Below are positions 33,953-42,526 of a stretch of 64,000 bases of DNA, piece after piece. Below the pieces are notes generated by a model that saw nothing but the letters and a program-made list of their open reading frames with translations, had not been told where the DNA came from and did not search any database. Position 1 is the first letter of the stretch. Every line of letters begins with the position of its first letter. This stretch comes from Burkholderiaceae bacterium. Lineage in GTDB: Bacteria > Pseudomonadota > Gammaproteobacteria > Burkholderiales > Burkholderiaceae_E. A program made the translations under genes and the position numbers. The stretch is taken from NCBI GenBank assembly GCA_024637155.1, contig JAGXFR010000019.1, forward strand, positions 1 through 64,000, read 5' to 3'.

Positions 33953-35158
33953 CTAGACCGCGCCCTGCGCGCGCAGTTGTGCAATCTCGTCGTCGCCGCA
34001 GCCGAACTCGCTGAGCAGCGCATCGGTGTGCTCGCCGAGCGCGGGGATCGCGCCCATGCGCGCCGCCCAGCCGTCCGGGAGTCCCGGAGGCAGCAAGGCC
34101 GGCAGCGTGCCGCCGGGCACGCCCACTTCGGTCCAGCGCCCGCGGGCGGCCAGCTGCTCGTGCGCCCAGACGTCGTGCATGTCGTTGAGTCGGGCATTGG
34201 CGATCTGCGCACGCTCGAGCCGCGCGAGGAGTTCTTCCGAGCTCAGCGTGGCGAACACTTCGACGATGCGCTTCCGCAGTTCCTCGCGGGCGCCCTGGCG
34301 GCGCGCGTTCGAGCTGAATCTTTCGTCGTCGGCCAGTTCGGGAAGCGCGAGCACCTGCACGCAGAATTCGCGCCACTCGCGCTCGTTCTGCAATCCGAGC
34401 ATCACGGTCTTGCCGTCGCCCGCCTCGAACGGTCCGTAAGGGTAGATCGTTGCATGGGCCGCGCCGGCGCGCGCCGGCGGCTGTGCGCCGTCCATCGCGT
34501 AGTACAGCGGATAGCTCATCCACTCGACGGTGCTCTCGAGCATCGAGACGTCGATCCGGCAACCTTGTCCGCTCGTGGTGCGCGCGAGCAGCGCCGCCAG
34601 GATGTTGCTGTACCCGTACATCCCCGCGGCGATGTCCGACATCGAACAACCGACCTTGGCCGGCGCATCGGCCGAGCCGGTCACCGACAGAACACCCGCC
34701 TCGCTCTGGATCAGCAGGTCGTAGGCCTTCTTGTCGCGGTACGGCCCGTCGGCGCCGTAGCCCGAGATGTCGCAGACGATGAGCCGCGGGAAATCGTCGT
34801 GCAAGGCCTCGAAGGACAGCCCCATGCGCGCGGCTGCGCCCGGCGCGAGGTTTTGCACCAGCACGTCGGTGTGCGCCAGCACGCGCCGCAGGATCGCGAG
34901 CGCCTGCGGGTGCTTCAGGTCCAGCGTCAGGCTCTCCTTGGAGCGGTTGGTCCACACGAAGTGCGAGGCCTGACCGCGCGCGCGCTCGTCGTAGCCACGC
35001 GCGAAATCCCCGACACCCGGGCGCTCGACCTTGATCACACGCGCCCCCAGGTCGGCAAGCTGTCGCGTGCAAAACGGCGCGGCGATCGCATGCTCGAGGG
35101 TGAGCACGGTGATTCCCGCGAGCGGGAGCGGAGCAGCGGCAGTGGCGGACATGCTCAC
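33953..35158 (-). CDS. ict: CaiB/BaiF (class III) CoA-transferase, probable itaconate CoA-transferase
   Basis: This 401-aa class III CoA-transferase shows the N-terminal GITVLTLEHAIAAPFCTRQLADLGARVIKVE and the FVWTNRSKESLTLDLKHP region. The catalytic Asp lies in DKKAYDLLIQSEAG, and GYSNILAALLARTTSGQG follows. Such enzymes move CoA between dicarboxylic acids through an aspartyl-CoA intermediate. Between acyl-CoA dehydrogenase and PrpD-like genes in this order, it corresponds to Ict of the itaconate pathway, activating itaconate with succinyl-CoA. The substrate is inferred from context only. Confidence 0.8.
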   Translation of the reverse strand: MSMSATAAAPLPLAGITVLTLEHAIAAPFCTRQLADLGARVIKVERPGVGDFARGYDERARGQASHFVWTNRSKESLTLDLKHPQALAILRRVLAHTDVLVQNLAPGAAARMGLSFEALHDDFPRLIVCDISGYGADGPYRDKKAYDLLIQSEAGVLSVTGSADAPAKVGCSMSDIAAGMYGYSNILAALLARTTSGQGCRIDVSMLESTVEWMSYPLYYAMDGAQPPARAGAAHATIYPYGPFEAGDGKTVMLGLQNEREWREFCVQVLALPELADDERFSSNARRQGAREELRKRIVEVFATLSSEELLARLERAQIANARLNDMHDVWAHEQLAARGRWTEVGVPGGTLPALLPPGLPDGWAARMGAIPALGEHTDALLSEFGCGDDEIAQLRAQGAV

Positions 35159-35159
35159 C

Positions 35160-36323
35160 TCAGAACGACCGCGGCAGGCCCAGCACGTGCTCGGCCACGA
35201 AGGAGAGGATCAGGTTCGTCGAGATCGGCGCCACCTGATAGAGCCGCGTCTCGCGGAACTTGCGCTCGATGTCGTATTCGCAGGCAAAGCCGAAACCGCC
35301 GTAGGTCTGCAGGCAGGCCTCGCCCGCCTCCCAGGAAGCCTTCGCCGCCAGGTACTTGGCCATGTTCGCTTCGGCCCCGCAGGGCTGCCCGGCGTCGAAG
35401 AGTTCGCAGGCACGATAGCGCATCAGATTGGCGGCCTCGACTTCGATGTGCGACTGCGCGATCGGGAACTGCACGCCCTGGTTCTGCCCGATCGGCCGAT
35501 CGAAGACGCGGCGCTCGTTGGCGTAGCGCGTCGCGCGCTCGATGAACCAGTAGCCGTCGCCGATGCACTCGGCGGCGATCAGCGCGCGCTCGGCGTTCAG
35601 GCCGTCGAGGATGTACTTGAAGCCGCGCCCCTCGGCGCCGATCAGGTTCTCCACGGGAATCTCGAGGTTCTCGAAGAACAGCTCGTTGGTCTCGTGGTTG
35701 ACCATGTTGGCGATCGGCCGCACCTCCATCCCATGGCCGGTCGCCTCGCGCAGGTCGACGATGAAGATCGACATCCCCTCGGACTTGCGCTGCACTTCGG
35801 CGAGCGGCGTGGTGCGCGCCAGCAGGATCATCAGATCCGAATGCTGAATGCGCGAGATCCAGACCTTCTGACCGTTGACCACGTAGCGATCGCCCTTGCG
35901 CACGGCGGTGGTCTTGATCTTCGTCGTGTCGGTGCCGGTGCTCGGCTCGGTCACGCCCATCGACTGCAGCCGCAGTTCGCCGGCGGCGATCGACGGCAGA
36001 TAGCGCTGCTTCTGCTCCGCCGAACCGTGGCGCAGCAACGTACCCATGTTGTACATCTGACCGTGACAGGCCCCGGAGTTGCCGCCGCTGCGGTTGATCT
36101 CCTCCATGATGATCGAAGCCTCCACGAGGCCCAGCCCGGAGCCGCCGAACTCCTGCGGAATCAGTGCCGCCATCCAGCCGGCCTTCGTCAGGGCGTCGAC
36201 GAAGGCTTCCGGGTACGCGCGCTGCTCGTCGATCTTGCGGTGGTACTCGTCGGGGAACTCGGCGCACAGTGCGCGTACGGCGTCGCGGATGTCGGGGTGC
36301 TTGTCGTCGTGAAAGCTTTTCAT
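35160..36323 (-). CDS. Acyl-CoA dehydrogenase family protein
   Basis: This 387-aa flavoenzyme contains the FAD/substrate segments LQSMGVTEPSTGTDTTKIKT and VNGQKVWISRIQHSD. EGRGFKYILDGLNAERALIAAE carries the region of the catalytic Glu, and a C-terminal LQTYGGFGFACEYDIERKFRE motif is present. It lies between the CoA-transferase and the MaoC-type hydratase genes, separated by one base from the former. An acyl-CoA dehydrogenase occupies the same place in the Pseudomonas itaconate operon (PA0879). Its exact substrate is unknown; itaconate degradation itself does not require it. Confidence 0.88.
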   Translation of the reverse strand: MKSFHDDKHPDIRDAVRALCAEFPDEYHRKIDEQRAYPEAFVDALTKAGWMAALIPQEFGGSGLGLVEASIIMEEINRSGGNSGACHGQMYNMGTLLRHGSAEQKQRYLPSIAAGELRLQSMGVTEPSTGTDTTKIKTTAVRKGDRYVVNGQKVWISRIQHSDLMILLARTTPLAEVQRKSEGMSIFIVDLREATGHGMEVRPIANMVNHETNELFFENLEIPVENLIGAEGRGFKYILDGLNAERALIAAECIGDGYWFIERATRYANERRVFDRPIGQNQGVQFPIAQSHIEVEAANLMRYRACELFDAGQPCGAEANMAKYLAAKASWEAGEACLQTYGGFGFACEYDIERKFRETRLYQVAPISTNLILSFVAEHVLGLPRSF

Positions 36324-36403
36324 CGGATCACTTTTTCAGAAGGCAGGATTCGGGCAGCGTGCCCGGATGGGACGCTGCGGGGTGATGGCACGGTTCCCGG
36401 GGG

Positions 36404-37255
36404 TCAGTCGATTTCGCCACGCGCATCCATCGCGAGCGCGCCGGCGGAATTGCGCGCCCACAGCGCGACGCTGCCGTCGCTCTCGGGTCGACCGCAGACG
36501 TCAAAGGGCGCGATGTCGAACAGCGGGGAGACGGCCCGGAAGCTGAAGCGACGCACCCGCGCGGTGGGCATCTCGCGGCGCAGCAGGTCGAGCAGCAGCG
36601 TGGCGATCAGCGGGCCGTGCACAACCAGCCCCGGATAGCCCTCCACTTCGGTCACGTAGCTGCGGTCGTAGTGGATGCGATGCCCGTTGAAGGTCAGCGC
36701 CGAATAGCGAAACAGCAGCACCGGGTCGGGAACGATCGTGCGCTCGAAGGCGGCGTCGGTGCGCGCCGCCACCGGAGCTGGCGCCGCGGCGCCGGGCTGC
36801 GGCGCGTCGCGGTAGACGATGTCGTGTTCCTCGGTGATCGCCGTCTTGTCGTGCACGGCGATCTCGTGACGCACCGTGACGAAAACCAGGTCCCCGCTGC
36901 GCCCGCTCTTGGCGTTCACATCGGCAATCGTGGAGGTGCGCGTGGCGGAGTCGCCAACCCGCAGCGAACGCGCGAAGTCGAGCCGTCCCCCGGCCCACAT
37001 CCGGCGCGGCAGGGCCACCGGCGGCAGGAAGCCGCCGCGGCTCGGGTGTCCGTCGGGGCCGAGATCGCCCTGGGGCACCGCGGGATTGAATGCAACCCAG
37101 TGCCACAGGGGAGGCACTTCGGTGCCCGGTTTCACCGGGGGATCGTCGCGATCCAGCGTCGCCGAGAGAGCGGCGATCGGCGCCGCACAGAACTGCTCGA
37201 CGCGCCGCTCGCCGCGCCCGACCCATTCCCGCAAGTGATCCAGATCGACAGCCAT
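36404..37255 (-). CDS. ich: MaoC-like/HTD2-type hydratase (probable itaconyl-CoA hydratase)
   Basis: This 283-aa protein has two hot-dog halves. The N-terminal half includes PPLWHWVAFNPAVPQGDLGPDGHP and GGFLPPVALPRRMWAGG. The C-terminal half has YSALTFNGHRIHYDRSYVTEVEGYPGLVVHGPL, which carries the Asp/His hydratase signature. It resembles mesaconyl-C4-CoA hydratase and PA0878 (Ich). It would hydrate itaconyl-CoA to citramalyl-CoA, feeding the CitE-like lyase. It is the first gene of the operon, with a palindromic T-N11-A element about 60 bp upstream. Confidence 0.8.
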   Translation of the reverse strand: MAVDLDHLREWVGRGERRVEQFCAAPIAALSATLDRDDPPVKPGTEVPPLWHWVAFNPAVPQGDLGPDGHPSRGGFLPPVALPRRMWAGGRLDFARSLRVGDSATRTSTIADVNAKSGRSGDLVFVTVRHEIAVHDKTAITEEHDIVYRDAPQPGAAAPAPVAARTDAAFERTIVPDPVLLFRYSALTFNGHRIHYDRSYVTEVEGYPGLVVHGPLIATLLLDLLRREMPTARVRRFSFRAVSPLFDIAPFDVCGRPESDGSVALWARNSAGALAMDARGEID

Positions 37256-37313
37256 CCCCGCCTCCCCTCGATGTCAGGCCTGCACGGTAACCCGATCCGG
37301 GCCGCGGGGACAA

Positions 37314-37328
37314 TTCGCAATTGGCGAA
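37314..37328. promoter_or_regulatory. Candidate LysR operator (T-N11-A palindrome)
   Basis: TTCGCAATTGGCGAA is a near-perfect dyad (TTCGC/GCGAA), and its inner 13 bases have the T-N11-A form of LysR-type boxes. It overlaps a second inverted repeat TTGGCG-N17-CGCCAA (37321-37349). Both lie between the aldehyde dehydrogenase stop and the ich start, where the operon promoter must be. The likely ligand is the LysR protein encoded at 30159-31100. Confidence 0.5.
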
Positions 37329-37361
37329 CCTCCCCTTCGCTTGCGCCAAAGGGGCGCGTGC

Positions 37362-38789
37362 TCAGTGCCGGCCCAGCAGCAATCCGACCATCGCGCGGAA
37401 GCGCCTGCCGTAGGGCGGCTTCAACAGGCCGATCCCGGCGAACCGTGACTGATGAAACACGGCCTTCTGGTGGGAGAAGGTGTCGAAGCCGTCGCGTCCG
37501 TGGATGCGTCCCATTCCGCTCGGGCCCACCCCGCCGAAGGGCAGATCGTTCTGCGCGATGTGCAGGATCGTGTCGTTGAGCGTCACGCCGCCCGTCGTCG
37601 TTTCGCGCATCACGCGCTCGATGCGCTGCGGATTGCGATCGAACAGATAGAGGGCAAGTGCGCGCGGGAGCGCGTTGACGAACGCGATCGCCTCGTCGAG
37701 GTCCCGGTAGGCAATGACCGGCAGGAGCGGCCCGAAGATCTCCTCGCGCATCACCTGCATCTGCGGCCGCACGCCCAGCAGCAGATGGGGTGCAAGCCGC
37801 CGGGTCCCTTCCGGCATCTCGGGACCGAGCCGGATCACCTCGGCGCCCCCCTGCGCTGCTTCGTCGATCAGGCGGCACAGCCGCCGGTAGTGGCGCTCGT
37901 CGACGATCGTCGCGTAGTCGGGCGTCGTCGCCATCTCCGGATAGAAGCGCGCGCAGACCCGGCGCGCCTCCGCGACAAAGGCCGCCTCGCTGCCCGCCGG
38001 CACGAGGACGTAGTCGGGCGCGAGGCAGGTCTGCCCGGCGTTCATGAGCTTGCCCACGAAGATGCGGTCCAGCGCATGCGCCAACGGATAATCGGGTGCA
38101 ACAATCGTCGGCGACTTGCCACCCAGTTCCAGGGTGACCGGCGTCAGGTTCAGGCCTGCCGCGCACATCACGCTCGCTCCGACCGCGGTCGAACCCGTGA
38201 ACAGGAGGTGATCGAAAGGCAACGCCACGAAGGCCTGTGCGACCGGTATGTCGCCTTCGACCACCGTGACTTCGTCCGCAGCGAAGCGTTCCGCGATCAA
38301 TCGCGCCAGGAGTGATGCGGTGCGCGGCGCGTGTTCGGACATCTTGATCATCACGCGATTCCCGGCCGCGAGCGCTTCGCTGAGCGGGCCGACCGCGAGC
38401 AGCAGCGGATAGTTCCACGGCGCCACGATACCGACCGCTCCGAGCGGCTGCGAGACCACGCTGGAACGCGCCGGCAGGAACCACATTCCGGTGGCGCGGC
38501 GGCGCGGGCGCATCCAGCCGCGCAAATGGCGCCGCGCGTGCCGCAGTTCGTTGAAAACCGGGAAGAATTCGCACATCCGGGTCTCGTCACCGGAGCGATT
38601 GCCGAAGTCGGCGCTGATCGCCGCCACGAACGCTTCAACATTGTCACGCAACAATCCTTCGAGCTTCGTCAGGCGACTGCGGCGCAGCTCGATGCCCGGG
38701 TATGGGTCACGCCGCGCGGCCGCGCGCAGCGCCTCGAAGCGTGCTTTCAGTGTCGTGGAAAGCGTCGCGTCATTCGATGCCTGATCCAT
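37362..38789 (-). CDS. Aldehyde dehydrogenase, coniferyl-aldehyde-dehydrogenase-like
   Basis: This 475-aa NAD(P)+ aldehyde dehydrogenase starts at ATG 38789 with GGAG upstream. Key elements are GIVAPWNYPLLLAVGPL (coenzyme), FTGSTAVGASVM, catalytic Glu in VTLELGGKSP and catalytic Cys in NAGQTCLAPDYV. EIFGPLLPVI and the late ALYLFDRNPQRIERVM segment are also present. The overall character is that of CalB-type enzymes, which oxidise hydrophobic aldehydes. It is the last gene of an operon that includes a ThDP-dependent 2-oxoacid decarboxylase, so an aldehyde made there is a possible substrate. Confidence 0.88.
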   Translation of the reverse strand: MDQASNDATLSTTLKARFEALRAAARRDPYPGIELRRSRLTKLEGLLRDNVEAFVAAISADFGNRSGDETRMCEFFPVFNELRHARRHLRGWMRPRRRATGMWFLPARSSVVSQPLGAVGIVAPWNYPLLLAVGPLSEALAAGNRVMIKMSEHAPRTASLLARLIAERFAADEVTVVEGDIPVAQAFVALPFDHLLFTGSTAVGASVMCAAGLNLTPVTLELGGKSPTIVAPDYPLAHALDRIFVGKLMNAGQTCLAPDYVLVPAGSEAAFVAEARRVCARFYPEMATTPDYATIVDERHYRRLCRLIDEAAQGGAEVIRLGPEMPEGTRRLAPHLLLGVRPQMQVMREEIFGPLLPVIAYRDLDEAIAFVNALPRALALYLFDRNPQRIERVMRETTTGGVTLNDTILHIAQNDLPFGGVGPSGMGRIHGRDGFDTFSHQKAVFHQSRFAGIGLLKPPYGRRFRAMVGLLLGRH

Positions 38790-38809
38790 CACAGGGTCTC
38801 CTTGCTCGC

Positions 38810-39565
38810 TCACGGCGCCCCGACTTCGATTCCGCAAGCCGCGAAGGCGGTTCGCAGCGCCCCGGCAAACGCAACTGCGCCGGGCTGGTCGCCGTGCAGA
38901 CACAGGGTATCGGGGGCGACCGCCACCGCATGCCCGGTGACGCTCGTCACGCGACCCTCGCGCACCATCGACAGCGCCTGGGCCACCGCGCGCGCCTCCT
39001 CCTCGATCATCGCGCCGGCCGTGCCGCGCGGCGTAAGCGTGCCGTCGTCGCGGTAACCCCGGTCGGCGAAACCTTCTTCGGCAACCCGCAAGCCCTGTTC
39101 GCGCCCCACCCGCGCCATTGTGCTGCCGGCGAGCGCGTAGAGGATCACGTCGCCGCCCAGGTCGCGCACCGCACGCGCCATGGCCGCGGAGAGCGCCTCG
39201 TCGCCGGCCGCCGTGTTGTAGAGCGCCCCGTGGCACTTGACGTGGTGCAGCGGGGCCCCCGCCGCCCGGGCGAAGGCCTGCACCGCGCCGGCCTGATAGA
39301 GCACGAGGTCGTACATCTCCTGGGGCGAGATCTTCATCGCCCGCCTCCCGAAACCCTGCAGGTCCGGAAGCCCCGGATGTGCGCCCACCGCCACGCCATG
39401 CGCGAGGGCCAGATCAATCGTCTGGCGAATCGTCGCCCCGTCGCCGGCATGGAAGCCGCAGGCGATGTTCGCCGAACTCACCAGCGGCATCACCTCGGCG
39501 TCGGCACCCATGCGCCAGGCACCGAAGCTCTCGCCCATGTCGCAATTCAGATCGATTCGCCTCAT
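38810..39565 (-). CDS. pxpA: 5-oxoprolinase subunit A (LamB/YcsF family)
   Basis: This 251-aa protein starts MRRIDLNCDMGESFGAWRMG. It has SANIACGFHAGDG, GAHPGLPDLQGFGRR, HVKCHGALYN and the later VAEEGFADRGYRDDGTLTPR, all family hallmarks. PxpA works with PxpB and PxpC to hydrolyse 5-oxoproline (pyroglutamate) with ATP. It overlaps pxpC by ATGA (39562-39565). Confidence 0.95.
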   Translation of the reverse strand: MRRIDLNCDMGESFGAWRMGADAEVMPLVSSANIACGFHAGDGATIRQTIDLALAHGVAVGAHPGLPDLQGFGRRAMKISPQEMYDLVLYQAGAVQAFARAAGAPLHHVKCHGALYNTAAGDEALSAAMARAVRDLGGDVILYALAGSTMARVGREQGLRVAEEGFADRGYRDDGTLTPRGTAGAMIEEEARAVAQALSMVREGRVTSVTGHAVAVAPDTLCLHGDQPGAVAFAGALRTAFAACGIEVGAP

Positions 39566-40608
39566 GTTCCGAACTCCGTGGCAATGGAACGCAGCACCGC
39601 CTCCAGGACGCCGTGGGCCGCGCCGTGGCGCGCGCGCGCCTCCTCGAGCGTACACCGAAGCAGGCGCAATTCGTCACCCGGCGCGAGTTGGGCGACGCGC
39701 GGCACATCGACGCTCGCCACCTCGGCGATCTTCGGGTAGCCGCCGGTGGTTTGATGGTCGGACATCAGCACGATTGGCGCCCCGCCCGCCGGCACCTGCA
39801 CGGTGCCCAGGCAGGTGGGTTCGGACAGAATTTCGAGCCGCCCGACGGTGTCCAGCCGGGGGCCGCCGAGCCGAAAGCCCATCCGGTTCGAGTCCGGGAG
39901 CACGCGCCAGGCACTGGCGAAGAGCGCCGCCTGCGCCTCCGGGGCAAAGCGCTCGAAGTGCCGCCCGGTCATCGCGGCGACCTGGATCGGGGCGCGCTCG
40001 AGCACCGTGAGCGGCGGCGTGAACCAGCGTACCGTGACCAGCCCGGCCCCCGCCGGAACCGGCGACGCGAGGCGAGCGAAGCGCTCACGGGCGAGCGTCG
40101 CGGCGTTGCGCGCGAGCGGCACCGCGTCCCCGGCACGCAGCGCGCGTCCGGCCAGCCCGCCGAAGGCAGCCGGCAGATAGGTGCTGCGACTCTCGAGCAC
40201 CGGTTCCACCGCAATGCCCCCGGCGATCGCCAGGTAGCCCCGGCACCCGCGCAACGCGCGTCCCGCGACCAGGCGGGCCCCCGCCGGCACCAGGACGGGG
40301 CGATTGCCCGGCAGCCGGCACCCTTCGATCGACGCATCGAAAGGCGCACCGCACAGGGCGATCAGGGCGGCGCGCGCAAACACCAGTTCGGGGCCGATCA
40401 GGGTGAACTCGAGCGTGGCCGCATCCGGCGCGTTGCCCACCAGTGCGTTGGCGAGCTCGTGCGCCACCGGATCCATGGCTCCCCCGGGCCCCACCCCGAG
40501 GTGCTGCAAACCGTGGCGGCCGCGATCCTGCACCGTCGTCAGCATGCCGGGTCGCACCACCGTGATGCCTGTGCCCGCAGCGGCTTTCACGGCCTTCGCG
40601 GCGTTCAT
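39562..40608 (-). CDS. pxpC: 5-oxoprolinase subunit C (biotin-dependent carboxyltransferase family)
   Basis: This 348-aa protein has the KipA/PxpC signature ITVVRPGMLTTVQDRGRHGLQHLGVGPGGAMD, and later SNRMGFRLGG and VLMSDHQTTGGYPKIAEV. It acts with PxpB (KipI-like) in 5-oxoproline cleavage. Overlaps with both neighbours (ATGA at each end) show a tightly coupled pxpB-pxpC-pxpA unit. Confidence 0.94.
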   Translation of the reverse strand: MNAAKAVKAAAGTGITVVRPGMLTTVQDRGRHGLQHLGVGPGGAMDPVAHELANALVGNAPDAATLEFTLIGPELVFARAALIALCGAPFDASIEGCRLPGNRPVLVPAGARLVAGRALRGCRGYLAIAGGIAVEPVLESRSTYLPAAFGGLAGRALRAGDAVPLARNAATLARERFARLASPVPAGAGLVTVRWFTPPLTVLERAPIQVAAMTGRHFERFAPEAQAALFASAWRVLPDSNRMGFRLGGPRLDTVGRLEILSEPTCLGTVQVPAGGAPIVLMSDHQTTGGYPKIAEVASVDVPRVAQLAPGDELRLLRCTLEEARARHGAAHGVLEAVLRSIATEFGT

Positions 40609-41360
40609 CGCGGCCCCCCGGTGCGCCGCGGCGCGTCCGCCGCCGGTCCGCCGCGCGCTTCCTCGGCGGCAAGGCGCTCATAGTCCTGGCGCGACACGCG
40701 CACGAAGCGAACTCGGTCGCGCGGCGCCAGCAGGCTCGGCTCCGCGCGGTACGCGTCGAAGACCACGCGCGGGGTGCGTCCGATCACGTTCCAGCCGCCC
40801 GGAATCGCATAGGGGTAGACGACGCACTGCACGTTGGCGATCGCGACCGACCCGGCCGGTACGGCGGGCCGGGGGTTGGCGCGCCGCGGCACGGAAAGCG
40901 CGGGGTCGAGGCCCCCGAGATACGGATGGCCGGGGGCGAAGCCCATCATCAGCACCGCGTACTCGCGCGCGCCGTGGCGCCGGATCACTTCCTCGACGTC
41001 CAGACCGAGTGATGCCGCCAGCTCGGGGAGATCGATCCCGAACTCCGGCTCGTAGCACACCGGCACCTCGACGAGACGTCCGGGCTCCGGCGCCGCCCGA
41101 TCGCCCGCAAGGCAGCCGTCGACGAGTTCGGCGACCGCAAGGAGCGGCACTTCGGGCAAGGCCGGGTGATCCAGATCGAAGTGCAGCGCGATGCCGCCGA
41201 GGGCCGGCACCACGTCACGGATCCACGGCGGCTGCTGGGCGCGGATCAGTGCCGCCACCTCCTGCAGCGCCGCGTTGAGAGCGAGGTCGAGCGTTTCCGA
41301 GAACTCGACGTAGGCGGCAGCGTCTCCGAGGGGGACGATCCCCGTGGGCCGCGGATTCAT
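40605..41360 (-). CDS. pxpB: 5-oxoprolinase subunit B (allophanate hydrolase subunit 1/KipI family)
   Basis: This 251-aa protein (ATG 41360) contains IVPLGDAAAYVEFSETLDL, VPVCYEPEFGIDLPELA, MMGFAPGHPYLGGLDPALSVPRRANPRPAVPAGSVAIA and YPYAIPGGWNVIGRTPRVVFD. These are the typical PxpB/KipI cyclophilin-like domain motifs. It precedes pxpC with a 4-bp overlap. The C-terminal ~25 residues are a disordered Arg/Ala/Gly tail. Confidence 0.94.
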   Translation of the reverse strand: MNPRPTGIVPLGDAAAYVEFSETLDLALNAALQEVAALIRAQQPPWIRDVVPALGGIALHFDLDHPALPEVPLLAVAELVDGCLAGDRAAPEPGRLVEVPVCYEPEFGIDLPELAASLGLDVEEVIRRHGAREYAVLMMGFAPGHPYLGGLDPALSVPRRANPRPAVPAGSVAIANVQCVVYPYAIPGGWNVIGRTPRVVFDAYRAEPSLLAPRDRVRFVRVSRQDYERLAAEEARGGPAADAPRRTGGPR

Positions 41361-41368
41361 CGCAGCCG

Positions 41369-41980
41369 CTAGGGCTCCTGCGCCCCGAGCAGCGCCAAAC
41401 GGAAGCGGCTGCGCAGCAGCGGACCGTCGCGCGGTGGCAGGGACACCGCGGTGGGGTCGGTGCCAATCTTGATGACCGCGACCAGCGGCCCGGGCGCGGT
41501 GCCGATCCGCTGCGCCAGCGCCTCCAGTTCCGGGGCCGTGCGCACGGTGCCGGTGTCGACGATTCCGGTGGCCGCCGCGATGCCCGCGAGATCCGCGCCC
41601 CGCGCGCTCGCCGTCGCCTGCATTCCGGTTTCGCCGTAGCGTTCGTTGTCGAGCACGACGATCGCCAGATTGGCGGGCCCTGCGCCGGCAATCGTCGCGA
41701 ACGACCCGAGCCCCATCAGCATCTCCCCGTCGCCGGTGAAGACGATCACGCGCCGGTCCGGTTGCGCGAGCGCGATGCCCAGCCCGACCATCGCCGCCCC
41801 GCCCATCGCGCCCCACAGGTAGAAGTTGTGCGGTGTGTCCCCGGCCGCGAACAGGTCGTAGGCCGAACTCCCCAGACCCGCCACCACGAGCGCATCGCCG
41901 CGCCCGAGCAGGATCCGCGCCACCACCTCGCGCCGCTGCAGCGCCGCCTTGCCCGCTGCGGACTTCGCCGGCGCGCTCAT
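41369..41980 (-). CDS. ThDP-dependent decarboxylase, beta subunit (sulfopyruvate/phosphonopyruvate decarboxylase-like)
   Basis: This 203-aa protein holds the C-terminal ThDP-binding half. The pyrophosphate/Mg motif is GDGEMLMGLGSFATIA, followed by NLAIVVLDNERYGETG, which replaces the usual NN of ThDP enzymes. It resembles ComE of sulfopyruvate decarboxylase and the C-terminal half of phosphonopyruvate decarboxylase. It overlaps the alpha-subunit stop (ATGA, 41977-41980). The substrate is a 2-oxoacid; which one cannot be told from the sequence. Confidence 0.85.
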   Translation of the reverse strand: MSAPAKSAAGKAALQRREVVARILLGRGDALVVAGLGSSAYDLFAAGDTPHNFYLWGAMGGAAMVGLGIALAQPDRRVIVFTGDGEMLMGLGSFATIAGAGPANLAIVVLDNERYGETGMQATASARGADLAGIAAATGIVDTGTVRTAPELEALAQRIGTAPGPLVAVIKIGTDPTAVSLPPRDGPLLRSRFRLALLGAQEP

Positions 41981-42492
41981 TTGCGAAACTCCTTCGAACC
42001 CACGACCCGCTGCGGGACGAGCACGGCCACCGCACGTCCGCTCTCGAACGCGAGCCGCGCGGCGGCCCGCACGTTCGGCCCGACCTCCGCGGCAGTCTGC
42101 GCGCGCTGGACGATCACGCCGGCGAGTTCGAGCGCGGCCTGTGTCGCCTGCCCCATCGGCACCTGCCAGGGGTTGAATTCGCCCCACTCGCCGCGCATCG
42201 TGACGATGGCGAGCAGCGGGATCCGGCACTCCTGCTGGAGCGAGAGCATGTTGATGCAGTTGCCCACGCCGCTCGACTGCATCAGCAGCGCGCCGCGCAC
42301 CCCGCCGAGCCATGCCCCGGCGAGCATCGCGACCCCCTCCTCTTCGGTGGTCAGCGTGATCGAGTGCATGTCGGGGTCCGCGTCGCACAACCGGATCAGT
42401 TCGCCCAAGCCCCCGTCGGGAACGTAGGCAACCTGCCGGACCTGCGCGGAACGCAGTTCGTCAAAGACTTCGCTGGGCCAGGATGGGGACAT
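41977..42492 (-). CDS. ThDP-dependent decarboxylase, alpha subunit (sulfopyruvate/phosphonopyruvate decarboxylase-like)
   Basis: This 171-aa protein (ATG 42492, MSPSWPSEVFDELR) is the pyrimidine-binding half. The conserved Glu lies in TTEEEGVAMLAGAWLGG, and LLMQSSGVGNCINMLSLQQECRIPLLAIVTMRG is typical of ComD/phosphonopyruvate decarboxylase. Together with the next gene it forms one split enzyme. It is the first gene of the operon that continues with pxpBCA and an aldehyde dehydrogenase. Confidence 0.85.
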   Translation of the reverse strand: MSPSWPSEVFDELRSAQVRQVAYVPDGGLGELIRLCDADPDMHSITLTTEEEGVAMLAGAWLGGVRGALLMQSSGVGNCINMLSLQQECRIPLLAIVTMRGEWGEFNPWQVPMGQATQAALELAGVIVQRAQTAAEVGPNVRAAARLAFESGRAVAVLVPQRVVGSKEFRK

Positions 42493-42526
42493 GTTCGGCA
42501 ATGGGCGGCAGTGGGTGGCAATCGGT

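Noticed and set aside
32489-35545. 1018-aa plus-strand open frame
   Set aside because: It runs antisense through the PrpD-like, CoA-transferase and lyase genes, has Arg/His-rich shadow composition, and matches no family.
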